Assembly: GCA_963733845.1 (NCBI GenBank)
Contig: CAVTEM010000003.1
Coordinates: 6,061-70,060, forward strand
DNA from: DATFQE01 sp963733845
GTDB lineage: Bacteria > Actinomycetota > Thermoleophilia > Gaiellales > Gaiellaceae
Length of the DNA stretch: 64,000 nucleotides
Direction: 5' to 3'
The stretch's first letter is position 1. Each line of letters starts with the position of its first letter. Made by a program: the position numbers and the translations under genes. Below the pieces are notes generated by a model. The model saw only the letters and a list, made by a program, of their open reading frames with translations. It searched no databases and was not told where the DNA came from. Below are positions 17,363 through 25,286 of this stretch, piece after piece.

Positions 17363-18098
17363 GTGGTCGTCGATCAAGCACAAGAAGGGTGCGGCCGACG
17401 CCAAGCGGGGCAAGCTCTTCTCCAAGCTCTCGCGCGCGATCATCGTCGCCGCGAAGGAGGGCGGGCCCGATCCCGCCGGCAACCTCGCCCTGCAGAACGC
17501 GATCGAAAAGGCTCGTAGCTACTCGATGCCGAAGGACAACATCGAGCGCGCGATAGCCCGCGGGTCCGGCGCCGACTCGGACGCGGCGACGTTCGAGCAG
17601 ATCGTCTACGAGGGCTACGGCCCGAGCGGGATCGCGCTGATGGTCGAGGCGCTGACGGACAACCGCAACCGGACCGCCTCCGAGGTCCGGCATCTCTTCG
17701 CCAAGCACGACGGGAACCTGGGCGCGACCGGCGCCGTTGCCTGGCTCTTCGAACGCCAGGGGATCATCCTCGTGCCGGACGGCGTCGACGAGGACGAGCT
17801 GACGCTCGCGGCCGCCGAGGGCGGCGCCGACGACGTTGCGCTCGACGGCTCCAGCTACCAGGTCACCGTCGCGCCCGAGAACCTCTCGGCGGTGCGCGAG
17901 GCGATCGAGGCGGCGGGGCTGCCGGTCGACTCGGCCGAGCTGACGATGGTCCCCAAGACCACGGTCGAGGTCGCCGAGGAGACGGTCGCGCGGAAGGTCC
18001 TACGGCTCGTCGACGCCCTGGAGGAGAACGACGACGTCCAGGACGTCTACGCGAATTTCGACATCCCGGAGCGGATGCTCGAAGCCGTCGCGAGCTAG
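17346..18098 (+). CDS. YebC/PmpR family transcriptional or translational regulator
   Basis: A 250-residue protein starting SGHSKWSSIKHKKGAADAKR, the family hallmark, followed by the three-domain YebC fold. Family members were first called transcription regulators; recent work places some at the ribosome, easing proline-rich stalling (established knowledge). That would be of interest here, given the polyproline proteins in this window. Translation is probably coupled to pdxT through the 17-nt overlap. In many actinobacteria yebC sits between pdxT and ruvC, as it nearly does here. Confidence 0.95.
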   Translation: MSGHSKWSSIKHKKGAADAKRGKLFSKLSRAIIVAAKEGGPDPAGNLALQNAIEKARSYSMPKDNIERAIARGSGADSDAATFEQIVYEGYGPSGIALMVEALTDNRNRTASEVRHLFAKHDGNLGATGAVAWLFERQGIILVPDGVDEDELTLAAAEGGADDVALDGSSYQVTVAPENLSAVREAIEAAGLPVDSAELTMVPKTTVEVAEETVARKVLRLVDALEENDDVQDVYANFDIPERMLEAVAS

Positions 18099-18985
18099 CG
18101 AACGCCGACGCTCGTGCTCGGCACGGTGACCGTGCCGACGGACGCCGTGACGCGGTACCGGCCCCGGACGGGCGCGCGCGTGACGTAGTTGCCCTGCTTG
18201 TCGGTGCGCGTTCTCGCCACGCGCTGCCAGGCCGAGCCGACCCGCCGTTCGAGCGCGATCTGCGCGCCGAGGACGCGGTGGCGGAAGGCGTCCACGACGC
18301 GGCCGCGCAGGAGCCTGCCGACCCGGCCGGCGCGGATCGAGACGAGCGCCGGCGCAAAGTTGCCCTCCAGGCGCACCCCGGCGACCGCGATGAAGGCCTG
18401 GCCGCGGTTCCAGCTAGTCGGCAGCACGCCGCCCTCGATGCGGAAGTCGTCGCTCCGGGGCTCGAGGAGCGTAAAGCGGGCGACGGCAAAGACGCCCTGT
18501 CCGAGCGGGAACGCCATCGCCGCCTCGGCGCGCGCATTGTCGGGAGTGTTCGCGGCCACCTTCAGGACGTAGAACCCCTGGATCGTGCCGACCTGGGTCT
18601 TCCCGACGAGGTGAGGGATGGCGATCTGTCCGCGCTGGTCCTCCGGGAAGCCGAGCGTGATCGCGGCCAGGGTGGCGGCCTCGGCGCTCTGGGCCGTGGT
18701 CTTGATCGCGATCGACCAGTCGATCGTCGCGTTCCCCGCGAGGCCCGGCACCGTCGTGGAGTCGAAGCGCGGGCCGAGCCAGCGTCCCGACTCGAGCGCC
18801 CGAGCGGAGGACGCGAAGCGGGGCGGCGAGGCCAGGGCGAGCGTGAGGCCGGCCGGGAAGGAAGCCGGCGCCGTCACGCGCACCGGGACGCGTTCGATGC
18901 CGTTCGTCGCCGCAGGCCGAGCTTCCGGAGAGGTGGCAGCAGCTCCGGTCACGACGAGCACGCCTAAGAGGGCCAGCCACCGCAC
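18095..18985 (-). CDS. Secreted protein with C-terminal carboxypeptidase-regulatory-like domain
   Basis: A 296-residue protein: signal peptide (RWLALLGVLVVTGAAATS), a central beta-rich domain of unknown family, and a C-terminal Ig-like fold (GRLLRGRVVDAFRHRVLGA ... TDKQGNYVTRAPVRGRYRV) typical of carboxypeptidase-regulatory-like modules. The GTG at 18985 starts the signal peptide; the longer upstream reading is antisense noise from the next gene. The stop shares the tetranucleotide CTAG with the convergent yebC gene. Confidence 0.68.
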   Translation of the reverse strand: MRWLALLGVLVVTGAAATSPEARPAATNGIERVPVRVTAPASFPAGLTLALASPPRFASSARALESGRWLGPRFDSTTVPGLAGNATIDWSIAIKTTAQSAEAATLAAITLGFPEDQRGQIAIPHLVGKTQVGTIQGFYVLKVAANTPDNARAEAAMAFPLGQGVFAVARFTLLEPRSDDFRIEGGVLPTSWNRGQAFIAVAGVRLEGNFAPALVSIRAGRVGRLLRGRVVDAFRHRVLGAQIALERRVGSAWQRVARTRTDKQGNYVTRAPVRGRYRVTASVGTVTVPSTSVGVR

Positions 18986-18996
18986 GGCGCTACAAG

Positions 18997-19737
18997 CTAG
19001 CGGAGGCGCAGGCGGTGCGAGACCAGGCGGCCCGCGGAAGTGCGTACGACGACCATGTAGCTCCCGGCCCGGACGCTCTTGCGGATCCGCATTCGCAGCA
19101 CGTTCCGGCCACGCTTGAGCAACACCGATTTCGCCTGCACGCGGCGGGCTCCCTTGCGGAGCTCCAGCGCTGCCCGCGTCGCGGCCCCGGCCTGAACGGT
19201 GGCGACGACTACACGGCCCGGTGCGAGCCGGACGCTGAGCCGTGAAACCGTCGCGGCCGGTGCCCTCACCGGCGGCGGATGCTCGATCGGAGGCGGCGGT
19301 GGAGGCGGCGCGGGCGGAGTCGGCGGCGGCGGGCCGGGCGGAGGCGGGCCTGGCGGCGGAGGTCCGGGCGGCGGCGGAGGCTCGGAACCGACCGTGAAGT
19401 CGCCGTACATGTAGGGGTAGTGCGGGTCGCACTGGAAATGGAACGAGCCCGCAGCCAGGTCGAGCGTCCACGTGACCGTCTCCTCGACTTCCACCTTGGT
19501 GGCCCGGTCGACGCCCGGCCCGGTGAGGTGGAAGTTGTGGATTGTCGAGAGGTCGCTGACCTCGATGTCGTAGGTCCCCGGGGCCAGATTCGTAACCGGC
19601 GAGCCGTCCTGGCGTGTGAGCGTGATGATCGAACCCGGCCCGACCGTTCCGATCAGCTTCTCGGCCTGAGCCGCAGGCTCGGCGGCCGGTGCGAGAACGA
19701 ACACGGCGGCGAGCGTGGCTGCGGCTAGCACACGCAT
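18997..19737 (-). CDS. Secreted cupredoxin-domain protein with proline-rich linker
   Basis: A 246-residue protein: signal peptide (RVLAAATLAAVFVLAPAAEPAA), a cupredoxin domain at about 25-115, a Pro/Gly-Pro linker and a basic C-terminal beta domain. Copper ligands are visible: His in TIHNFHL and Cys, His and Met in FHFQCDPHYPYM, the pattern of plastocyanin/azurin-like blue copper sites. It could carry electrons or bind copper at the cell surface. The following secreted gene is 11 nt away and likely co-transcribed. Confidence 0.8.
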   Translation of the reverse strand: MRVLAAATLAAVFVLAPAAEPAAQAEKLIGTVGPGSIITLTRQDGSPVTNLAPGTYDIEVSDLSTIHNFHLTGPGVDRATKVEVEETVTWTLDLAAGSFHFQCDPHYPYMYGDFTVGSEPPPPPGPPPPGPPPPGPPPPTPPAPPPPPPPIEHPPPVRAPAATVSRLSVRLAPGRVVVATVQAGAATRAALELRKGARRVQAKSVLLKRGRNVLRMRIRKSVRAGSYMVVVRTSAGRLVSHRLRLR

Positions 19738-19809
19738 CTGCGTGGACCTACGGTCTTCTGCAAGGACCGGATTGGCTCTGCGAGCGGCAGGAACGTCCGA
19801 AGTGGTGCC

Positions 19810-19815
19810 TAACCT
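19810..19815 (+). promoter_or_regulatory. Leaderless-type -10 of ruvC
   Basis: TAACCT lies 6 nt before the GTG of ruvC and so would start the ruvCAB transcript almost at the start codon. Confidence 0.45.
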
Positions 19816-19821
19816 CGAGTC

Positions 19822-20310
19822 GTGAAGGTCATAGGCATCGATCCGGGAACTGCTGCGTGCGGGTACGCCATCGTCCAAGGAAAAGGAAACCGCCTCACGG
19901 CACTCGACTACGGCTGGTGGAAGACCGGGGCGGCGCAGCGGCCCCAGGCCCGCCTCGGGAGGATCTACGACGGCGTGAAGGAGCTCATCGAGGACTACCG
20001 GCCCGATGCCGTCGCGCTCGAGGAGTCGTTCGTCGGCGCCGACGCCCGCACCGCGCTCTCGGTCGGCCAGGCCCGCGGCGCCATCCTCGTCGCGTGCGAG
20101 CTCGCCGGCGTCGAGGCCGTTGAGTACGCGCCCGCTCACGTCAAGCAGGCGGTCTGCGGCTACGGACGCGCCGAGAAGGCACAGGTGCAACGGATGGTGC
20201 AGGCGATCCTCGGGCTGAAGGAGCTCCCGCAGCCCCACCATGCGGCGGACGCGCTCGCGGTCGGGATCTGCCATGCGCTGGCGCCCCCGCTCCTGCGCGC
20301 GGTCGGATGA
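19822..20310 (+). CDS. ruvC: Holliday junction resolvase RuvC
   Basis: A 162-residue endonuclease that cuts Holliday junctions after RuvAB branch migration. Acidic active-site residues are seen in IGIDPGTAACGYA (Asp7), VALEESFVG and HHAADALAVG. The GTG start is fixed by the -10 6 nt upstream. It is the first gene of a ruvC-ruvA-ruvB operon; its stop overlaps the ruvA ATG (ATGA). Confidence 0.96.
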   Translation: MKVIGIDPGTAACGYAIVQGKGNRLTALDYGWWKTGAAQRPQARLGRIYDGVKELIEDYRPDAVALEESFVGADARTALSVGQARGAILVACELAGVEAVEYAPAHVKQAVCGYGRAEKAQVQRMVQAILGLKELPQPHHAADALAVGICHALAPPLLRAVG

Positions 20311-20883
20311 GTCTCGCGAGACTGACCGGCCGCCCGGCCGGGCTGCGGGGGCGAGTCGCTCGTGCTCGACGTGAACGGGGTCGGCTACCTCGTCACCTCC
20401 ACGCAGAGCGCGCTGCGCCGCGCGCAGGGTGCCCAGGAGCTGACGGTCGAGATCTATACGCACGTTCGCGAGGACGCGCTGCAGCTCTACGGCTTCGCCG
20501 ATACCGCCGAACGCGAGCTGTTCGAGCACCTGCTGTCGGTGTCCGGAGTGGGGCCGAAGGTGGCGCTCGCGATCGTGTCCGGCTCGACCCCCTCCGACCT
20601 GCGGCGTGCGATTGCCCTCGAGGACATCACGCGCTTCGTCGCGATTCCGGGCATCGGCAAGAAGACCGCTCAGCGGGTGGTGCTCGAGCTGCGCGAGAAG
20701 CTCGGCGCCGAGACCGCCGCCGAGGTCGAGGCGCGGCCCGGGGCGGCGCCCGAGCTGGTGGCGCGGGACGCTCTGGTCGAGCTGGGCTTCTCGGTCGTCG
20801 AGGCCGAGCAGGCGCTCGCGGGCGTCGATCCCGAGCTGCAGCCCGAGGAGCGCGTGCGGCGGGCGCTGAGGAAGGCCGCGTGA
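20307..20883 (+). CDS. ruvA: Holliday junction branch migration subunit RuvA (one frameshift)
   Basis: 191 residues if one G is removed from the run GGGGG near 20346-20351. The ATG at 20307 gives SLARLTGRPAGLRG, then the frame moves to the one carrying VLDVNGVGYLV. The helix-hairpin-helix motifs VSGVGPKVALAI and IPGIGKKTAQRV and the C-terminal RuvB-binding domain are intact. As read, translation could begin only at the GTG at 20362, losing the first DNA-binding strand. An indel error is more likely than real damage to this core gene. It is coupled to ruvB by GTGA. Confidence 0.9.
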
Positions 20884-21905
20884 GCGAGGCACCGCAGTTC
20901 ATGGCGCCCGCGTTGCGGAGCCCGGACGAGGACGAGCTCGAGCGTTCGCTGCGGCCGCGCTCCCTGGACGACTTCGTCGGGCAGGAGCGCATCAAGGAGC
21001 AGCTCTCGATCGCGCTGCAGGCGGCGAAGACGCGAGGCGAGGCGCTGGACCACGTGCTGCTCGTCGGCCCGCCCGGGCTGGGCAAGACGAGCCTGGCCTA
21101 CATCGTCCGTGAGGAGCTCGGCGTCGGCATCCGATCGGTCGCAGGCCCGGCGCTCGAGCGCAAGGGCGACATCGCCGCGATCCTGACCGCGATGGAGGAC
21201 CGCGACGTCCTCTTCATCGACGAGATCCACCGGCTCTCGCGCGCGGTCGAGGAGATCCTGTACCCGGCGCTCGAGGACTTCCGCCTCGACATCGTGCTCG
21301 GCCAGGGCCCGGCCGCTCGCACACTGACGCTCGATCTGCCGCCGTTCACCATGGTCGGCGCCACCACGCGCACAGGCCTGCTGACGACGCCGCTGCGCGA
21401 TCGCTTCGGGATGACGTTCCGGCTCGAGTACTACGAGCCGGCCGAGCTCGGGACGATCGTCAGGCGCTCGGCGCGCATCCTCGGCGTCGAGATCACCGGC
21501 GAGGCCGCGGACGAGATCGCCCGGCGCTCGCGAGGGACGCCGCGGATCGCGAACCGCATCCTGCGCCGCGTCCGCGACGTCGCGGAGGTCCGGCACGAGG
21601 GCGTCGTCACCGACGAGATCGCCGCCGAGGCGCTCGACCTGCTCGAGGTCGACGGCGAAGGGCTCGAGCGCACCGACCGCGAGCTGCTGCGGGCGATCGT
21701 GGAGCGGTTCGACGGAGGACCAGTGGGGCTTTCGACGCTGGCGGTTGCGCTGGGCGAGGAAGCCGACACCGTTGAGGACGTCTACGAGCCGTACCTGCTG
21801 CAGCTGGGCTTCCTCCAGCGCACCCCGCGCGGCCGGATCGTGACGAAGCTGGGTCGCGCGCACCTCGGCGCACCCGCGCGGACGAGCGCTGAAGCGCTCT
21901 TCTAG
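20880..21905 (+). CDS. ruvB: Holliday junction branch migration ATPase RuvB
   Basis: A 341-residue AAA+ motor. Walker A is GPPGLGKTS near residues 64-72, Walker B FIDEIHR near 112-118, followed by sensor 1 (VGATTR) and the C-terminal winged helix (LGFLQRTPRGRIVT). The GTG at 20880 overlaps the ruvA stop by 4 nt. It pumps DNA through the RuvA tetramer. Confidence 0.97.
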   Translation: MSEAPQFMAPALRSPDEDELERSLRPRSLDDFVGQERIKEQLSIALQAAKTRGEALDHVLLVGPPGLGKTSLAYIVREELGVGIRSVAGPALERKGDIAAILTAMEDRDVLFIDEIHRLSRAVEEILYPALEDFRLDIVLGQGPAARTLTLDLPPFTMVGATTRTGLLTTPLRDRFGMTFRLEYYEPAELGTIVRRSARILGVEITGEAADEIARRSRGTPRIANRILRRVRDVAEVRHEGVVTDEIAAEALDLLEVDGEGLERTDRELLRAIVERFDGGPVGLSTLAVALGEEADTVEDVYEPYLLQLGFLQRTPRGRIVTKLGRAHLGAPARTSAEALF

Positions 21906-22225
21906 TGAGCGAAGTCTGGACGCCCGGGCAGGCAGGCCCGCACGAGGATCTCGTCGGCAGGATCCACGCGCAGATCCGGCGCTTCGCGGTCGAGCGCGAG
22001 CTCGAGCAGGCGATCGTCGAGCTGGAGCTCCGGGACGGCTCTCGCTTCGCCCTCGACGCGATTCTCCCGGAGCCCGGCTACGGCTTCGTGACGATTCGTC
22101 CACACCCCGGCGACGAGGACGTTGCCCCGGAGCTGATCGTGCCCGTCGGCCTGATCGGACGAATCGAGCTCCGGGCCGCTCCGGACGAGCCGTCGCGGCT
22201 CGGCTTCTCGCTCCCTGGCGCCTGA
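21905..22225 (+). CDS. Hypothetical protein at the end of the ruv operon
   Basis: A 106-residue acidic protein with alternating beta and helix segments (RIHAQIRRFAVERELEQAI, LRDGSRFALDAI, YGFVTIRPHPG). No recognised motif. Its GTG shares a base with the ruvB stop, so it is clearly translated with the operon. A 42-nt direct repeat begins inside its last codons and is found again at 22643-22684. Confidence 0.65.
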   Translation: MSEVWTPGQAGPHEDLVGRIHAQIRRFAVERELEQAIVELELRDGSRFALDAILPEPGYGFVTIRPHPGDEDVAPELIVPVGLIGRIELRAAPDEPSRLGFSLPGA

Positions 22226-22256
22226 ACCGCAGCTCGTGCCACGAGGGCATTGGCGC
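22215..22256. repeat. Direct repeat, left copy, flanking the cupin gene
   Basis: This 42-nt segment matches 22643-22684 at about 34 positions, including AGCTCGTGCCACGA. It ends exactly at the cupin stop codon and looks like a remnant of the 3' end of the gene at 22643. Confidence 0.6.
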
Positions 22257-22610
22257 TCACCCGTTTTTGAGCTCCGTCCCGATCACGTGGATATCGACGG
22301 CATCGACATTCTCGAGCGTGTGCGGAGGTAGGGACGGGCCCCAGACGGCGGTCCCTGGTCGCGGCAAGCTGCCGCCCTCCCGACTGTCGGCCAGGACGGT
22401 GCCGTCGGCGTCCCGGCGTACGAAGTGGCCGAACGAGAGGACGTACAGGCTGCCCGGCCATCGATGCGTGTGCGGCCGGGTGGTCTCACCCGGTGCGATC
22501 CTCGTCTCCAGGACGCGAACGGCGTCGTTTTCGAAGAGGAGCCGATGCGACTCGGGCGCTGCTGCCAGCGCATCGAGCGAATCGGGCCAGGGCCACGGTT
22601 CGACGCTCAC
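22257..22610 (-). CDS. Cupin-domain protein
   Basis: A 117-residue single-domain cupin. ETTRPHTHRWPGSLYVLSFG is the first metal motif with two His; PHTLENVDAVDIHVIG covers the second. The metal and substrate are unknown; small cupins like this are often isomerases, dioxygenases or sensors. The GTG at 22610 is supported by TAGATT 8 nt upstream on the minus strand (plus-strand 22619-22624). Direct repeats on both sides suggest it arrived by a recombination event. Confidence 0.72.
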   Translation of the reverse strand: MSVEPWPWPDSLDALAAAPESHRLLFENDAVRVLETRIAPGETTRPHTHRWPGSLYVLSFGHFVRRDADGTVLADSREGGSLPRPGTAVWGPSLPPHTLENVDAVDIHVIGTELKNG

Positions 22611-22642
22611 CGCCGAGGAATCTACTTCCGGGCGCTCGTTGC

Positions 22643-22684
22643 CTACCGCCGGAACTGGAGCTCGTGCCACGACGGCACCGGCGC
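22643..22684. repeat. Direct repeat, right copy, flanking the cupin gene
   Basis: Covers the last codons and stop of the gene at 22643. In the left copy at 22215 the stop TAG is replaced by CAG on the minus strand, so that copy cannot serve as a gene end. Confidence 0.6.
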
Positions 22685-23099
22685 GAGCTCGAGCAGCGCC
22701 CGCTCCCCGCGTGGGTCGCGGTAGCCGAACTCTGAGGAGTCGTCGTCCCACTCCACTTCGAGCAGCCCTTCCTTGACCCGGTGGTCGAGCCAGGCGCCGC
22801 GGAAGACCAGCTTGCGCAGCCAGTACACGAGCGACTCGCCCTCGACGAGCGACAGCCGCTCCCAGTGGCGGACGAGGTAGCGCCCGAGGTCACTGTGGGC
22901 GTCGACGATCTGGCCGTCGGCTGTCAGCTCGACCAGGTCCTGGATCTCCTCCTCGTCCAGGTCGTTGGAGGAGACGAGCCCGAGCTTGACCGCCGCGGCG
23001 ACCACGCGCTGCTCGAAATCCGCGTCCGTTGAAGCCGAAGCGGTAGCCGAGGAATTCGACGACGTAGTCCGCGCCAGAGGAGTAGTTCGGCTCGGCCAC
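22643..23099 (-). CDS. Conserved hypothetical protein (one frameshift)
   Basis: 151 residues once an extra G near 23030 is removed. The start AEPNYSSGADYVVEFLGYRFGFN joins to DFEQRVVAAAVKLGLVSSND and an acidic helical region, then RGAWLDHRVKEGLLEVEWDDD and the end SWHELQFRR. No known domain is recognised. The GTG at 23099 lies 8 nt from TATCCT on the minus strand. Its last codons overlap the right copy of a direct repeat. Confidence 0.6.
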
Positions 23100-23171
23100 C
23101 TCCGCCCAGGATAGTCACCGGGCGCAGCCGTTCCAGCTCCGTCCGATCGCCTCCGTACGGTGATTCGTCCC

Positions 23172-25061
23172 ATGGTCGAAGGTAGATGGTCGATCGGCGA
23201 TTGCGACGCCTCGAAGGCGCGTAAGCTCGCTTCCGAGCTCGCTCTGAGCGAGACGACCGCGCGCGTGCTCGTCCGACGAGGGCTGTCCGAGCCGGAGGCC
23301 GCACGGGCGTTCCTGGAGGGCGGCGATCCCGGTCACGATCCCTTCCTGCTCGGCGACATGGCCGCCGCCTGCGAGGCGATCCGTGCGGCGGTGGCGGCCG
23401 GCCGGCGCATCTGCGTCCACGGCGACTACGACGTCGACGGCATCTGTGCCACGGCGCTCGCGGTCCTGATCCTGCGCGAGCTCGGGGCGGAGGTGGAGTT
23501 CCACCTGCCGAGCCGCTTCGAGGAGGGCTACGGCGTGGCGAGCCAGACGCTCGAACGGCTCGCGGAGGAGGGCTGCGGCCTCGTGCTGACGGTCGACTGC
23601 GGCATCACGGCCGTCGCCGAGATCGCCGAGGCCCGCGCTGCCGGGCTCGACGTCGTCGTCACCGACCATCACCGCCCGGGCGAGACGCTGCCCGATTGCC
23701 CCATCGTCGCCACACGACCCTCCGACTACCCGTTTCCGGAGCTGTGCGGCACCGGGGTCGTCTACAAGCTCGGTCAGGCTCTGCTCGGGCCGGACAGCGA
23801 GCTGCTGGCACGGCACCTGGACCTGGTGGCGCTGGCGACGATCGCCGACGTCGTCCCGCTCGTGGACGAGAACCGAGCGCTGGCGATCGCCGGGCTACGA
23901 GCGCTCGCACGGACGCAGAAGCCGGGCCTGCGCGCCCTGATGGAGTCCGCGCGCGTCGATCCGGCCGCGATCGACGAGAGCGCGGTCGGCTTTCGACTCG
24001 GACCGCGCATCAACGCCGCCGGCAGGCTCTGCCGCCCGGTCGAGGCGCTGGAGCTGCTTCTGACCGACGACGCCGACGAGGCTCGCCGCCTCGCGGAACG
24101 CCTCGAGGTGCTCAACCGCGACCGGCAGGCGGTCGAGCAGCGCATCGTGCGCGAGGCGATCGCGCAGGTCGAGGACTGGCCGGAGGCGCGCCGCCGCCGC
24201 CGCGGCTACGTGCTCGCCGACGAGAGCTGGCACGAGGGCGTGATCGGGATCGTCGCATCGCGCCTGGCGGAGCGCTTCAACCGTCCCGTGGTCCTCCTCG
24301 CAGGCGGAGACGGCGAGTGGAAGGGGTCCGGGAGGTCGATTCCCTCGTTCGACCTGCACGCGGGCCTGGCCGCCTGCTCGCAGCTGCTCGAGCGGTGGGG
24401 AGGACACCGCGCCGCTGCGGGCCTGAGCGTCTCCGCCGAGCAGCTCGATGCGTTCGTCGAGGCCTTCGCCGCGCACGCCGACGAGCAGCTCGAGGATCGC
24501 GACCTCGAACCGGTCACGGCCGTGGACGCGATCGTCGCTCCGCGTGAGCTCACGCTCGCTCTCGCCGGCGAGCTGGCGCGGCTGGCGCCGTTCGGCCTGG
24601 GCAATCCCGGCGTGATGCTGCTCCTCGCGGGCTGCGAGATCGCCGAACCGGCCGCCGTGGGCGAGGGACGGCACCTGCGCTTCCGGGTTCGCGATCCCGA
24701 GCGCGGCCGCGACGCGGGCAGTGCGATCGCGTTCGGCATGGGCGCACAGCTCGACCGTCTGCGGCGCATGGGCGCGTACGACGTCGCGTTCAGGCTCGAG
24801 GAGAACCGCTGGAACGGGACCGTCGCGCCGCAGCTCGTCGTCCGGCGCGTCTTCGACTCGAACGACCGCTACCACGATCTCCGCCGGCGCTTCGCGGCCG
24901 AGTTTCCGGAGCGAAGCGGGTGGAGCGACGACGCCAGGCTCGTCTTCGCGGAGCTGGGGCTGGACGGCGAGAGCCCGACCTGGCGCAGCTTGCTCGAGTC
25001 GGCGACCTTCAGAGCCCTCCTCGACGAGCGGCCGGAGGAGGTGATGCAGCAGGCGGCCTAG
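23172..25061 (+). CDS. recJ: Single-stranded-DNA-specific exonuclease RecJ
   Basis: A 629-residue DHH-family 5'-3' ssDNA exonuclease. Motifs: HGDYDVDGICA (motif I), VDCGITA, VVTDHHRPG (the DHH motif), RINAAGR, and the DHHA1 region with GSGRSIPSFDLH and WGGHRAAAG. A C-terminal OB-like domain follows. I chose the ATG at 23172, since an upstream GTG at 23160 lies inside the probable -10 TACGGT. It lies close to ruvCAB, giving a DNA-repair neighbourhood. Confidence 0.93.
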   Translation: MVEGRWSIGDCDASKARKLASELALSETTARVLVRRGLSEPEAARAFLEGGDPGHDPFLLGDMAAACEAIRAAVAAGRRICVHGDYDVDGICATALAVLILRELGAEVEFHLPSRFEEGYGVASQTLERLAEEGCGLVLTVDCGITAVAEIAEARAAGLDVVVTDHHRPGETLPDCPIVATRPSDYPFPELCGTGVVYKLGQALLGPDSELLARHLDLVALATIADVVPLVDENRALAIAGLRALARTQKPGLRALMESARVDPAAIDESAVGFRLGPRINAAGRLCRPVEALELLLTDDADEARRLAERLEVLNRDRQAVEQRIVREAIAQVEDWPEARRRRRGYVLADESWHEGVIGIVASRLAERFNRPVVLLAGGDGEWKGSGRSIPSFDLHAGLAACSQLLERWGGHRAAAGLSVSAEQLDAFVEAFAAHADEQLEDRDLEPVTAVDAIVAPRELTLALAGELARLAPFGLGNPGVMLLLAGCEIAEPAAVGEGRHLRFRVRDPERGRDAGSAIAFGMGAQLDRLRRMGAYDVAFRLEENRWNGTVAPQLVVRRVFDSNDRYHDLRRRFAAEFPERSGWSDDARLVFAELGLDGESPTWRSLLESATFRALLDERPEEVMQQAA

Positions 25062-25273
25062 GTGCTCAGACCGTGAGCAGACGAGACTCGGCCCGCGCCG
25101 GTGGAACGACGTGCGGAACCGGCCCTCCGTCGCCGCCCGGTCGAGTTCCACCAGCAGCCGGGCGAGTTTCGTGGTTCTGCGGCGGCGAACGCGCATGGGA
25201 GCACGGTTTCGCGCCGCTCGGGCAGCGTTCCTCCCCGCTTCGGGGCGGGAACGGTCACGCGGAAAGGCGGGAG

Positions 25274-25279
25274 TACACT
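25274..25279 (+). promoter_or_regulatory. Leaderless-type -10 of rel
   Basis: TACACT lies 7 nt before the rel ATG at 25287. The 225-nt gap from recJ otherwise holds no convincing gene. Confidence 0.55.
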
Positions 25280-25286
25280 TTCTTCC

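Noticed and set aside
20307..20400. Programmed frameshift in ruvA
   Set aside because: The shift lies at a GGGGG run without a slippery heptamer or a downstream stop positioned for regulation, and similar +1 indels occur in many unrelated genes of the window.
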